A DNA stretch of 42,571 nucleotides from Spirochaetes bacterium ADurb.Bin218 (GCA_002069965.1 MWCI01000024.1:1-42571); one strand, 5' to 3'; positions 6,322 through 15,282 are shown, counted from the first letter of the stretch. Numbers and translations are program-made. The notes: a model not told the origin generated them from the letters alone.

Positions 6322-9036
6322 ATGAATATTGAGTTTATAATAGATGGCAAATTAATAAGAGCTCATAAGGGGCAGAGTATCTTAAAGGCAGCTCTTTTAA
6401 ATGGGATTGATATACCTCACCTTTGTTATCATGAAAAACTTAGTGCAACTGGAGCATGCAGGCTCTGTATTGTTAAGGTAAATGGAATGTATAAAGCCTC
6501 ATGCACAGAGCCAGTAGCTGAAGGGATTGATGTTGTAACTTATGATGAAGAACTCTCTATGATGCGAAAGGAACTACTTGAGATGCTCCTTGCAGAAGGT
6601 GATCATAACTGCCTCTATTGCCACAGTAATGGGAACTGCGAACTCCAAAATTATTGCTATCAATACAATGTTGAACCGCCAGCTAAGGATTTGCCAAAGA
6701 ATATACGTGAAGTAGATCTCACCTCCAGCCAGGGAATTAAAAGGGATGAAAATAAATGTATCCTCTGTGGGAGATGTGTTAAAGCCTGTGCTGAGATTCA
6801 GGTGAATTTTGTATGGGATTTCGCAGGGCGTGGATCTCATGCACACCTTACTTCTGATATGTATGAGAAGATCGGTGATTCATCATGCATTCAGTGCGGC
6901 ACCTGCGTGCAGCTCTGTCCTACAGGGGCATTGTCTTTTCAGACAGTGCTGGGACGGGGGATGAACTGGGAGCTTAAAAAAGAATCCAGTATCTGTATTT
7001 ATTGCGGTGTGGGATGTAAAATTGATTTCTATACAAATAAAGAAGGCAAGCTTGTAAAGGCAATGGGCAATGATGAAGGCCCTAATAAAGGCCATCTCTG
7101 TGTAAAAGGACGTTTTGGTTTTGACTTTGTTCAGAGCAATAAACGCCTCACAACTCCACTGATAAAGAAAAACGGAAAATTTGAAAAAGCTACATGGGAT
7201 GAAGCGCTTGATCTCGTTGCATCTAAATTTGGCGAAATAAAGGAAAAAAGCAGCCCTGACGCGCTTATGGCCTTTGCTTCTGCAAAGTGCACTAACGAAG
7301 AAAATTATCTCATGCAAAAGTTTATGAGATCTGTCATTGGCACAAATAATATAGACCACTGTGCACGGCTTTGACACAGCGCCACTGTAGCCGGTCTGGC
7401 TGCAACACTTGGATCTGGTGCAATGACAAATTCAATAAGGGAAATTCCTCTCAGCGAATCATTCCTCATAATTGGATCAAACACAACAGAAAATCATCCT
7501 GTCATTGGTTCAATGATTAAAAATGAGGTAATCAATAAGGGAAAGAAACTTGTTGTGGTAGATCCAAGGAAAATAGAACTGGCAAGATATGCAGATATAT
7601 TTCTGCAGATAAAAGCAGGCACAAATATTGCTATACTCAATGGCTTTGCCCATGTTCTTATAAAAGAAGATCTTTATGATAAAGAATTTGTTCAAAATAG
7701 ATGTGAAGGCTTTGAAGAAATGGCAAAGGCTCTTGAAAAATATACTCCAGAGTTTGTTGCCAATATATGCGGGATTGATGATCCCTTCAAGATTGTTGAG
7801 GCCGCACGTTTATTCGCTGCAAGTAAGCCCATGGCTTTGTATTATTGCATGGGTATTACTCAGTTTAAGTCTGGCACAAATGGCGTTAAATCTTGTGCGA
7901 ACTTACAGATGCTTCTTGGAAACATTGGAATTTTAGGTGGCGGGGTGAATCCTCTTAGAGGTCAAAATAATGTTCAGGGTGCCTGTGATATGGGTGCTCT
8001 TCCAAATGTTTATACTGGCTATCAGTCTGTGAGCATTGATGATAATAGAGAAAAATTTATCAAGATGTGGGGAAGTGAATTTGAGCTTTCCAAAAATCCA
8101 GGACTTACAGTAGTTGAGTCTCTCAATGGTGTACTAACCGGTGATGTAAAAGCTATTTATATAATGGGAGAGAATCCTGTTATTTCTGATCCAGATCAAA
8201 GTCATGTTATAGAGGCCTTGAAGCAACTTGATTTTCTTGTGGTGCAGGATATAGTAATGACAGAGACAGCTGCTTTGGCTGATGTTGTTTTACCTGCTTG
8301 TGCATTCCTTGAAAAGGAAGGCACTGTTACAAACACTGAGAGGCGTGTGCAGCTTATGAAAAAAATAGTTACTCCTCCTGGTGAAGTTAAGGAAGATTGG
8401 AGGATTATTATGGAAATAGCCAATATCATGGGTGCCAATTGGGATTATAAATCAGCGGAAGATATTTTTGAAGAGATAAGGCAACTTACACCATCGTATG
8501 GAGGCATAACTTATAAAAGGCTTGAGAAAGAGCTTATACAGTGGCCATGTCCAAGAGAAAATCATCCTGGAACTCAGATCCTCCATAAGGATAGATTTTC
8601 CAGAGGCCTTGGACTTTTTTCTGTTGTTGAGTTTACACCTCCAGCTGAGGATATTGATCCACAGTATCCTATGGTTCTTACAACAGGAAGGATTTTGCAA
8701 CATTTCCATACTGGCACTATGACTCGTAATTCAAAGATACTTGATGAAATATGCCATGAGGCCTTTATTGAAATACATCCCAATGATGCAAGCAACTATA
8801 ATATCTCTAATGGAGAAGAGATTTCTATATCCACAAGACGTGGCAGTGTGAGAGTTAAGGCAAAGATAACAGATAGAGTCAAGCCTGGCATTATCTTTAT
8901 GCCCTTTCATTTTGCAGAGGCAGCAGCTAATAAGCTCACACATGATGCCATGGATCCTTACTGCAGTATTCCTGAATTAAAGATCTGTGCATGTAAGATT
9001 GAAAAGGTGAATGCCATAGGAGGTCTTAGTGAATAA
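6322..9036 (+). CDS. NAD-linked formate dehydrogenase alpha subunit, selenoprotein
   Basis: One 904-residue protein whose codon 351 is TGA (7372-7374), read as selenocysteine. The sequence runs NIDHCARL-Sec-HSATVAGLAATL, matching the active site of formate dehydrogenases, and homology continues unbroken on both sides. The N-terminus is NuoG-like: a [2Fe-2S] site (Cys35, 46, 49, 61), a His-Cys cluster region (GDHNCLYCHSNGNC), two ferredoxin clusters (CILCGRCVKAC, CIQCGTCVQLCP), then the CIYCGVGC [4Fe-4S] site and the Mo/W-bis-pterin catalytic domain. There is no signal peptide, so it acts in the cytosol. Its stop overlaps the start of the NuoEF-like partner by 8 bases. Conventional gene calling would split it into two false genes at the TGA. 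Sec insertion needs selA, selB and selC, which are not in this window. Confidence 0.93.
7372..7406 (+). promoter_or_regulatory. Sec TGA codon and bacterial SECIS hairpin
   Basis: After the TGA (7372-7374), GTAGCC (7387-7392) pairs with GGCTGC (7398-7403), with one U-G pair, around a GGTCT loop (7393-7397). The loop sequence and its position, bases 19-23 after the TGA, are the same as in the E. coli fdhF SECIS that binds SelB. This supports selenocysteine rather than termination or a frameshift. Confidence 0.9.
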
Positions 9037-10849
9037 GGAGATTATTTCTAAAGCTATAAATAAGTATGGAAGGGAGAGAGAGCATCTGATGAATATTTTA
9101 CGAGAGCTGGAATCTCTCTCTGAGGATAATTATTTAGATGTGGAAACTTTAAGTGAGCTTGCCGAGCAGATGAATATACCTAAAAGTGCAGTGGCTGGAT
9201 TTGTGGACTTCTATACTATGTTTAAAACAACCCCACGTGCTAAATATGTAATAAGGATATGTAAATCAACTTCCTGTCATATTATGGGTGCAAGAACAAT
9301 CTTTGAAGAGATTGAGTCTATACTTGACATAAAACCAGGGGAAGCCACCAGAGACGGTATTTTTTATCTTGAGACATGCCAGTGCCTTGGTGTATGTTCA
9401 GTTGCTCCTGCAATGATGATAAATTACGACATTCATGGGAATCTTACACCGGAAAGACTTAAAAAGATCATAGATGATTACCGCAAAAAAGAGCCTGTTG
9501 ATGGTGAAGCCTGCGGTCCAGAAGTCGAAGGTAAAAAATGTATCATTGAAGGGACTCCTCAGACAAAACGGCTCCTTGAAAATGTTGGAGTTGTGAATCC
9601 CCTTGAAATTGATACATACGTTGCGAAGGGGGGATTTGATGCTCTCAAAAAAGCTTTAGGAATGGATCGAGGCGATATTATTGACATAATAAAAGATTCA
9701 GGTCTTAGAGGAAGGGGAGGGGCGGGCTTCCCAGCAGGTATGAAATGGTCTTTTGTCACAAAGGGTGATATGCAAAAATATGTAATATGCAACGCAGATG
9801 AAGGTGAGCCAGGAACATTTAAAGATCGCATTCTCATGGAGGAAAATCCCCAGGCACTTGTTGAGGGTATGGCAATTTGTGGTTATGCAATCGATGCTTC
9901 AATCGGTTACATCTATATTCGCGGTGAATTCAGAAGATCTATTATTCGTCTTCAGAAAGCAATAGATCAGGCAAGAGCAAAGGGTTATCTGGGTAAAAAT
10001 ATTTTTGGCTCAAGTTTTAGCTTTGATATTTTTATTAAGGAGGGAGGTGGAGCTTATGTATGCGGTGAGGAGACATCTCTTATAAATTCTATGGAAGGCA
10101 AGAGGGGATATCCAAGATTTAAACCTCCGTTTCCAGGGGTTACAGGATTTATGGGTAAACCGTCAAACGTGAATAATGTTGAAACATTGATGTCTGTTCC
10201 GATGATTATTGAAAAAGGGGCTGATTGGTATAAATCCGTTGGTCTTGCAGGATGCACAGGCACAAAGCTATATTGCCTCTCTGGAAAGATGAACCGCACA
10301 GGACTTGTGGAACTCCCCATGGGAGCAACCTTGAGAGAGATTATTGATATTCATGGTGGAGGAATGAAGTGCGGGAGCAAATTCAAGTTTGCCCAGGTGG
10401 GCGGAAGCGCAGGGGGTATGCTTGGAGAGGATCTCATGGACATTCCTCTTGATATAGATAATCCCATGAAACACGGTGTGACTCTCGGTTCGGGAGTTGT
10501 TCTTGTAGCTGATCAGAATACATGCCCTGTTGATTTTCTGCTTCAGATATTGAGTTTTTTTGAACATGAATCCTGTGGGCAGTGTGTCCCATGCCGTGTT
10601 GGGACAAGTCATCTTCATGCTATGGTGAAAAAATTTGCTGAAAGAAAAGCTTCTATTTCTGACATAGATTTAATGATTAAAAAGGCTGAGCTTATGAAAA
10701 AGACTTCTCTCTGTGCACTTGGTCAGTCACCTGTAATGCCAATAGTTACAATTCTTAAATATTTTAGAAGTGATTTTGAGAAGCACTGTGATCCATCTCA
10801 CAGATGCCCTGAGTGTGAAAGTTCCCTTACAACTTATTATATTTTTTAA
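9029..10849 (+). CDS. Fused NuoE-NuoF-type NAD-binding subunit of formate dehydrogenase
   Basis: A 606-residue fusion. Residues about 1-150 form a NuoE-like thioredoxin-fold [2Fe-2S] domain (CKSTSC and CQCLGVC). About 170-600 form a NuoF-like domain with the glycine-rich GLRGRGGAGFPAG segment, ADEGEPGTFKDR and EGGGAYVCGEE for NADH and FMN, and a [4Fe-4S] site (CGQCVPCRVG plus CALG). It should pass electrons between the Sec formate dehydrogenase and NAD(P). It begins with GTG, preceded by AGGAGGT (9018-9024), and overlaps the upstream gene by 8 bases, so translation is probably coupled. The extra ferredoxin domains of electron-bifurcating HydB/NuoF proteins are absent, which argues for simple NAD(P) linkage. 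A short cysteine pair (CPEC) near the C-terminus is unexplained. Confidence 0.92.
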   Translation: MNKEIISKAINKYGREREHLMNILRELESLSEDNYLDVETLSELAEQMNIPKSAVAGFVDFYTMFKTTPRAKYVIRICKSTSCHIMGARTIFEEIESILDIKPGEATRDGIFYLETCQCLGVCSVAPAMMINYDIHGNLTPERLKKIIDDYRKKEPVDGEACGPEVEGKKCIIEGTPQTKRLLENVGVVNPLEIDTYVAKGGFDALKKALGMDRGDIIDIIKDSGLRGRGGAGFPAGMKWSFVTKGDMQKYVICNADEGEPGTFKDRILMEENPQALVEGMAICGYAIDASIGYIYIRGEFRRSIIRLQKAIDQARAKGYLGKNIFGSSFSFDIFIKEGGGAYVCGEETSLINSMEGKRGYPRFKPPFPGVTGFMGKPSNVNNVETLMSVPMIIEKGADWYKSVGLAGCTGTKLYCLSGKMNRTGLVELPMGATLREIIDIHGGGMKCGSKFKFAQVGGSAGGMLGEDLMDIPLDIDNPMKHGVTLGSGVVLVADQNTCPVDFLLQILSFFEHESCGQCVPCRVGTSHLHAMVKKFAERKASISDIDLMIKKAELMKKTSLCALGQSPVMPIVTILKYFRSDFEKHCDPSHRCPECESSLTTYYIF

Positions 10850-10852
10850 TAT

Positions 10853-10876
10853 AATAAAATAATTTTATTGATTTTT
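10853..10876 (+). terminator. Weak AT-only terminator candidate
   Basis: AATAAAA (10853-10859) and TTTTATT (10863-10869) form a seven-base-pair stem followed by GATTTTTTA, just after the NuoEF-like gene. The stem has no G or C, so read-through into the tRNA genes is possible. Confidence 0.35.
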
Positions 10877-10907
10877 TATGAGGATTTTTTATTTGTGAAA
10901 TAAATAT

Positions 10908-10979
10908 TGAGGCATCGCCAAGCGGTAAGGCAACGGACTCTGACTCCGTCATTCCAAGGTTCGAATCCTTGTGCCTCAG
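10908..10979 (+). tRNA. tRNA-Gln (anticodon CTG)
   Basis: A complete 72-nt cloverleaf. The acceptor stem TGAGGCA pairs with TGCCTCA, including the U1-A72 pair typical of tRNA-Gln, and the discriminator is G. The anticodon stem ACGGA/TCCGT encloses CTCTGAC, giving anticodon CTG (codon CAG). The T arm is CAAGG-TTCGAAT-CCTTG. CCA is not encoded. Confidence 0.93.
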
Positions 10980-10983
10980 AATT

Positions 10984-11056
10984 GGGTTGCTAGCTCAGCT
11001 GGTAGAGCAACTGACTCTTAATCAGTGGGTCCCGGGTTCGAGTCCCGGGCAACCCA
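10984..11056 (+). tRNA. tRNA-Lys (anticodon CTT)
   Basis: A complete 73-nt cloverleaf four bases after tRNA-Gln. The acceptor stem GGGTTGC pairs with GCAACCC and the discriminator is A. The anticodon stem ACTGA/TCAGT encloses CTCTTAA, giving anticodon CTT (codon AAG). The T arm is CCGGG-TTCGAGT-CCCGG. CCA is not encoded. The stop codon of the convergent chemoreceptor gene begins only five bases further on. Confidence 0.95.
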
Positions 11057-11061
11057 AAATA

Positions 11062-13059
11062 TTAAAATTTTTCAAATCCCTCTTCTTCCAGAATATTTTT
11101 TTCTTTTCTTTCTTTCATTGTTTGCCTTTGTTCTTCCCCAGGGGCTTCTGATTTTTTTTCTGTAAGAGTCTTGCTTTTTTCAGATGAATGAATTTTTTTA
11201 ATCTCTTTTATTTTGCTTGCAGCTTCTCCAACATTAAATTTGCTAATCATTTCTAAAAGTTCCTGAGCCTGGCTGGACATCTCTTCACTTCCTGCTGCTG
11301 TTTCTTCAACTAAAGCTGCATTTTGCTGTGTAATCTTATCCAGTTCCATGATAGCTGTGTTAATCTGTTCAATCCCACGTCTTTGTTCATCACTTGAGGC
11401 TGCCATTTCAGAAACCAGCATGTTTACCTTTTGTATGGACTCAATTATTTCCCTTAAGGCTATGCCGCTTTTTGACACAAGGTCAGTTCCTCTTTCAATC
11501 TTATCAAGGGAATCTTTTATGAGGTTATCGATTTCCTTCGCGGCTGTTCCTGCTCTTTGAGCGAGGTTTCTAACCTCTCCTGCAACTACTGCAAAGCCAC
11601 GTCCCTGTTCCCCTGCACGTGCAGCCTCTACTGCTGCATTAAGAGCCAGAAGATTTGTCTGGAATGCAATTTCGTTGATCATGTTTATAATGTCGCCTAT
11701 TTTTTTGCTTGAAGAGTTAATTTCTTCTATAGAGAGAACAGCGTCTTCAACAATCCTACCACCATCTTGGGCAAGCATCAAAGTATTGTTTGCAAATTGG
11801 CTTGCCTGATTTGCATTTTCAAAGCTCTGTCTTGTTGAGGCATTTGCCTCTTCAATGGCAGCAGCTATCTCCTCCAGAGATGAGGCCTGTTCAGATGTTC
11901 TTTGCGATAGGTTCTGGTTGTCCTGCCCAATCTGCTCTGTTGTTGCAGCAACCTGCTCGGCAGCCTTTATGATCTCTGCAACAGTGGTGCGCAGAATCCC
12001 AATAAGTGTCTGGAAAGATTTTCCCAGCGTCCCTATTTCATCTGTGCGTGTTAAAATGGAATCTTTTACATCTTCTGAGAGATCAAGGTTTGCCATTTTT
12101 TCTGAATATCCCACAGTGGAAATGATGGGATTGGAGATGCTACTTCCAAGGAAATATGCAAGAATAAATCCCAATATAAGCATAATGAAAGTTACAATTA
12201 TTATAATGTTTCGCAATTTAGTTATTCCCTCTAAGGCTTCATCTAATTCCATGGCAAGTGCCACTGCCCAGCTATCTGTTCCATGAATTGGGCAGCTGGC
12301 AGCAAAAATATCCTTACCATTAAAAAAATAAGTTGCCGTTGTTTTTTCTCCCCCAATAGCTTTTTTTAAAAGATTTGCCAGAGGAGTAAGAGATGGATCT
12401 TTTTCAGCTGCCTTTATGGGGCTAAAGCTTTCCATAACAAGCTTTGTATTTTTATGTCCCTGAACTGTTCCCTCTTTGTTTACAATATAGGAGTATCCTG
12501 TTTTGCCAATAGCTAAGTCTTTAACAAGATTTGAAATTTCATTGCCATCTCTTATGCCATATAGAACTCCTATTATCTTTCCATTTCTCTTAACTGGTGC
12601 TGCAACAGCAACACTTGGTTTCCCTGTAACTCTGCTTATAAATACAGAGGAGTATGTTGAAACTCCAGTCATTGCACGTATAAAGTAATCTCTGTCAGAA
12701 ACCTTTGCTTTGTCTTTGCCCTCATTAAACCTTGTGGAGTTTCCTTCTGTATCTGCAAAGGCAAAAACTTCAAATCCAGTGCGCTTTGCCTCAGCAGTAA
12801 GGAGATTTAATTTTTCTTCCCATGGAGTATCATCTGTTATTACTCTTCTTTCTGCAAGTGATTCTATGATGTTTATGTTGCTTCTCATTGTCATTTCTAT
12901 GGTTTCTGCAATTTGTAGTGATAACTCAAGGAAAGACTCCTCTTTGTCTTTTAAGATTATGTTTTTGCCGCCGTAGTAGGTTATTGTTCCTAATAAGGCA
13001 GATATTATAAATATGCACCCGCTTATGAGTACTATTAATTTGTTTTTTATAGAGTTCAT
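11062..13059 (-). CDS. Methyl-accepting chemotaxis protein with Cache sensor
   Basis: A 665-residue transmembrane chemoreceptor. A first membrane helix (about residues 7-29) leads into a periplasmic double-Cache-like sensor (about 35-275, with [10 protein letters not shown] and [10 protein letters not shown]). A second helix (about 283-306), a HAMP linker and a long cytoplasmic coiled coil follow. The highly conserved hairpin tip is visible ([20 protein letters not shown]). The protein ends in [13 protein letters not shown] fits the aromatic-x-x-Phe tail that tethers CheR or CheB in enteric receptors. The ligand cannot be predicted. It converges with the tRNA genes almost without space, and its promoter lies in the 13060-13392 divergent region shared with the hydrogenase operon. 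Confidence 0.92.
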   Translation of the reverse strand: MNSIKNKLIVLISGCIFIISALLGTITYYGGKNIILKDKEESFLELSLQIAETIEMTMRSNINIIESLAERRVITDDTPWEEKLNLLTAEAKRTGFEVFAFADTEGNSTRFNEGKDKAKVSDRDYFIRAMTGVSTYSSVFISRVTGKPSVAVAAPVKRNGKIIGVLYGIRDGNEISNLVKDLAIGKTGYSYIVNKEGTVQGHKNTKLVMESFSPIKAAEKDPSLTPLANLLKKAIGGEKTTATYFFNGKDIFAASCPIHGTDSWAVALAMELDEALEGITKLRNIIIIVTFIMLILGFILAYFLGSSISNPIISTVGYSEKMANLDLSEDVKDSILTRTDEIGTLGKSFQTLIGILRTTVAEIIKAAEQVAATTEQIGQDNQNLSQRTSEQASSLEEIAAAIEEANASTRQSFENANQASQFANNTLMLAQDGGRIVEDAVLSIEEINSSSKKIGDIINMINEIAFQTNLLALNAAVEAARAGEQGRGFAVVAGEVRNLAQRAGTAAKEIDNLIKDSLDKIERGTDLVSKSGIALREIIESIQKVNMLVSEMAASSDEQRRGIEQINTAIMELDKITQQNAALVEETAAGSEEMSSQAQELLEMISKFNVGEAASKIKEIKKIHSSEKSKTLTEKKSEAPGEEQRQTMKERKEKNILEEEGFEKF

Positions 13060-13176
13060 AAATTCACCTTTAATTAAGAATTATAATTTAAAGATAATAA
13101 AAAGTTTAGATTTTCAAAAAAAAATAAATATACTAAAGTATTTATTCATTAACTTCTTTTAAAATAAAGATACTCT

Positions 13177-13209
13177 ATTATCTCCTTCGCCAAAGGCGGC
13201 GGGGATAAT
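13177..13209. other. Strong hairpin in the chemoreceptor/hydrogenase divergent region
   Basis: A 15-bp stem with one mismatch and an AAA loop: ATTATCTCCTTCGCC at 13177-13191 against GGCGGCGGGGATAAT at 13195-13209. On the plus strand it is followed by a T-rich run. It looks like a terminator, but no plus-strand gene ends nearby. It could be an attenuator of a longer hydrogenase transcript, the end of a small RNA, or an interspersed repeat. The 13060-13392 gap otherwise holds only AT-rich sequence and the two dyads listed separately. Confidence 0.6.
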
Positions 13210-13258
13210 GTTTTTGATTTTACACTAAAAATCCTATTCAGGAATAATTACCGAAAAT

Positions 13259-13278
13259 ATTGTATCTTTTTTGATATA
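13259..13278. promoter_or_regulatory. Dyad operator candidate, copy 1 (hydrogenase operon)
   Basis: ATTGTATCTTTTTTGATATA differs at two central positions from a second copy 62 bp downstream (13321-13340). Each has TATC and GATA half-sites in inverted orientation. It lies upstream of the tetrahaem cytochrome gene. Confidence 0.45.
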
Positions 13279-13320
13279 TTTTTTAAAGTCAGCATGTTAA
13301 AGAGTTGACTTTATATTTTT

Positions 13321-13340
13321 ATTGTATCAATTTTGATATA
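13321..13340. promoter_or_regulatory. Dyad operator candidate, copy 2 (hydrogenase operon)
   Basis: ATTGTATCAATTTTGATATA contains TATCAA-TT-TTGATA, a perfect dyad, 53 bases before the cytochrome start codon. A TTGACT lies at 13305-13310, between the copies, without a convincing -10 partner. The dyad resembles neither the FNR (TTGAT-N4-ATCAA) nor the Rex consensus exactly, so the regulator is unknown. Confidence 0.45.
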
Positions 13341-13392
13341 AAATTGCCGGTTTGCATAAAAACAAAATTTAATTTTTTGAAGGAGAAAAAAG

Positions 13393-13776
13393 GTGAAGCG
13401 GATTAAAGTTTTTATTCCTTTTTTAGGTCTTTTTTTACTCCTCCTTGTTGCCTGTGAGCTTGATCCATGGGCTCTCGGATCAAACTCAGTAAATACGGAT
13501 ATGGTTGTCATAAAAAAGGTAACTGCCTATGGGACGATTGACGGCATTTCTCCGTTTAAAGGCCAGGTTGGAGCTGTAACCATGTCTCACAAGGTCCACG
13601 AAAAGGAAGGCGTTGGTTGCAATGAGTGTCATCATAAAGAGAATAATGATGAGAGGATTAAGGAGTGTGCAAAGTGTCACAATGGTTATAAGGGGTATGA
13701 TACTATGCATGGGCTTTGTGTAGACTGTCATATAGAAAAGGCACGAGGACCTCAAAAGTGTATGCAGTGCCATTGA
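13393..13776 (+). CDS. Tetrahaem class III (c3-like) cytochrome lipoprotein
   Basis: A 127-residue secreted multihaem cytochrome. The N-terminus is a lipoprotein signal with lipobox LVAC (Cys21), so it should be anchored to a membrane and face the periplasm. Four CXXCH haem sites are present, at residues 76-80 (CNECH), 92-96 (CAKCH), 109-113 (CVDCH) and 123-127 (CMQCH, the last residues). His66, His69, His81 and His106 are available as sixth ligands, as in c3-type cytochromes. The start is GTG, 7 bases after GAAGGAG. It is the first gene of the hydrogenase operon and is therefore the likely electron acceptor of that enzyme, perhaps also of the periplasmic formate dehydrogenase. Confidence 0.9.
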   Translation: MKRIKVFIPFLGLFLLLLVACELDPWALGSNSVNTDMVVIKKVTAYGTIDGISPFKGQVGAVTMSHKVHEKEGVGCNECHHKENNDERIKECAKCHNGYKGYDTMHGLCVDCHIEKARGPQKCMQCH

Positions 13777-13784
13777 GGTGTATC

Positions 13785-14246
13785 TTGCAACAAAAAGAAA
13801 TTCTTATACTTGGAATAGGGAATATCCTTCAAAAGGATGATGGGATAGGAGTCCATATTATAAATGAACTGCAGAATTCTTGGGGGGATATACCAGAAAA
13901 CGTTGAAATTGTTGATGGGGGGACCATTGGTCTTGATCTGTTGCCTGTTATGAAGGCCAGAAAAAAGATAATTATTGTTGATGCTTTAAAAAATGGTGAT
14001 CTTCCTGGGAGTATATATCGTTTTCCTGCGGACCATCTGGTGTCTGGCAATAATATCCTTTCGCTCCATGAAGTAGGGGTAAAGAGAATCATTGATATGC
14101 TAAAGCTTATGGGAGATTGCCCTCTTGTTGAGATTATAGGTATTGTCCCAGAGGATATATCTTCCCTTGAAATAGGCTTAAGTGATTCTTTAAAAGAAAA
14201 AATTCCAGTAGCTATAGAGTGTATACTGGAGGCTGCAATTTCTTAA
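13785..14246 (+). CDS. [NiFe] hydrogenase maturation endopeptidase
   Basis: A 153-residue HyaD/HybD/HynC-family protease that removes the C-terminal tail of the hydrogenase large subunit after nickel insertion. Motifs are ILGIGNILQKDDGIGVHII at the N-terminus (with the metal-binding acidic residue), VDGGTIGLDLLP, IIVDALKNG and LSLHEVG. I set the start at TTG 13785, because GAGGTG (13775-13780) sits four bases ahead of it and the family begins right before this motif. An in-frame ATG at 13716 would add an unrelated extension overlapping the cytochrome gene. It acts in the cytosol before Tat export of the hydrogenase. Confidence 0.88.
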   Translation: MQQKEILILGIGNILQKDDGIGVHIINELQNSWGDIPENVEIVDGGTIGLDLLPVMKARKKIIIVDALKNGDLPGSIYRFPADHLVSGNNILSLHEVGVKRIIDMLKLMGDCPLVEIIGIVPEDISSLEIGLSDSLKEKIPVAIECILEAAIS

Positions 14247-14298
14247 ACTTAAATCTTTTTAGCGGGAATGCAGCTTTGAAATTTTGAAGGAGGAATAT

Positions 14299-15279
14299 AT
14301 GGCATTAAACAGAAGAGACTTTCTTAAAATTATGGGTGGAGCAGGAGCTGCTATAGCTTTCCCATCTGTAATGATTCAGGGATGCAAAAGGGCTCTTGAA
14401 AGAGCTGCTGAAAGGACAAATATAATCTGGCTTGAGGGTCAGTCCTGTTCGGGCTGTTCTGTTTCCCTATTGAATAAAATAAGCCCTGATATTGTATCTG
14501 TAATAACTGAGCATATCAGCCTTAACTATCAGGGAGTTGTAATGGGTGGAACAGGGGAAGCCGCGACTCGTGTTTTAGAGGATGCAGTTAAAAAACAGAG
14601 GAAGGATTTTATCCTGATAGTGGAAGGTGCAATTCCAACAAAAAATGATCTCTACTGCACAATAGGGGAAGATGAAAAAACTCACAGGGGAATTGGAGTT
14701 CGTCATTGGGTTGAAGAGCTTGGCAAAAATGCAATGGCAATAGTCTCTGTGGGAACTTGTTCTGCCTATGGTGGTATACCTGCTGCAAAAAATAGAATAA
14801 CTGGTGAGAATCCAACTGGTGCGGTTGCTGTTTCTCAGTTGTTTAAGGGAAAGACAGTTTTAAATGTTCCTGGATGTCCTCCTCATCCCGACTGGATGGT
14901 GGGAACATTACTTCATGTGCTTTTGAAAGGTATTCCAGAACTTGATGAATATAATAGACCAAAGATGTATTATGCTAAGACAGTTCATGAGCAATGTGAG
15001 AGGCTTTATTATTACAAGAGAGGAATCTTTGCAAAGGAATGGGGGGACAAGGGATGTCTTTATAATCTTGGATGCCTTGGAATGGACTCTGGATGTGATA
15101 TACCAACAAGGAAATGGAATAGCGTAAATTCCTGTACAGATTGTGGTTCTGGCTGTATAGGTTGCACAGAGAAGGCTTTCCCTGAGTATGGAAAGAGAGG
15201 TATATATCAGAACCTTATGGCTTCAGGTGATTATAAAGAAAAAGTGGTTATTGCAGGTATAAAAAGAGGGGAGGTATAA
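14299..15279 (+). CDS. Periplasmic [NiFe] hydrogenase small subunit
   Basis: Iron-sulfur subunit (326 residues) that carries electrons between the Ni-Fe site and outside partners. The Tat signal is RRDFLKIMGG (residues 5-14). The proximal cluster ligands start at CSGC (Cys50, Cys53) and continue with VGTCSAYGG and VPGCPPHPDW. The distal His-ligated cluster is at HEQCERLYY and onward to GCLYNLGC. The last cluster region, CDIPTRKWN ... SCTDCGSGCIGC, has an extra cysteine compared with classic [3Fe-4S] enzymes, so a [4Fe-4S] medial cluster is likely (inference). There is no C-terminal membrane helix. The ATG at 14299 follows AAGGAGGA at a normal distance; an upstream TTG at 14284 was rejected as it lies in the ribosome-binding site. 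Confidence 0.93.
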   Translation: MALNRRDFLKIMGGAGAAIAFPSVMIQGCKRALERAAERTNIIWLEGQSCSGCSVSLLNKISPDIVSVITEHISLNYQGVVMGGTGEAATRVLEDAVKKQRKDFILIVEGAIPTKNDLYCTIGEDEKTHRGIGVRHWVEELGKNAMAIVSVGTCSAYGGIPAAKNRITGENPTGAVAVSQLFKGKTVLNVPGCPPHPDWMVGTLLHVLLKGIPELDEYNRPKMYYAKTVHEQCERLYYYKRGIFAKEWGDKGCLYNLGCLGMDSGCDIPTRKWNSVNSCTDCGSGCIGCTEKAFPEYGKRGIYQNLMASGDYKEKVVIAGIKRGEV

Positions 15280-15282
15280 GAG

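Noticed and set aside
7423-9036. A separate 537-residue molybdopterin oxidoreductase gene starting at an ATG after a stop codon
   Set aside because: The upstream frame is continuous through TGA with a SECIS hairpin, and conserved formate dehydrogenase residues lie between the TGA and this ATG. It is one selenoprotein gene, not two genes or a frameshifted pseudogene.
10908-11056. One of the tRNAs as tRNA-Sec, given the selenoprotein next door
   Set aside because: Both are ordinary 72-73-nt tRNAs with anticodons CTG and CTT; tRNA-Sec is about 90-100 nt with a long variable arm and anticodon TCA.
13321-13340. FNR binding site upstream of the hydrogenase operon
   Set aside because: The half-sites are in the opposite orientation (TATCAA-TT-TTGATA) to FNR's TTGAT-N4-ATCAA.
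13716-13784. Upstream ATG start for the hydrogenase protease
   Set aside because: It overlaps the cytochrome gene and adds residues unlike the family; TTG 13785 has a well-placed GAGGTG.
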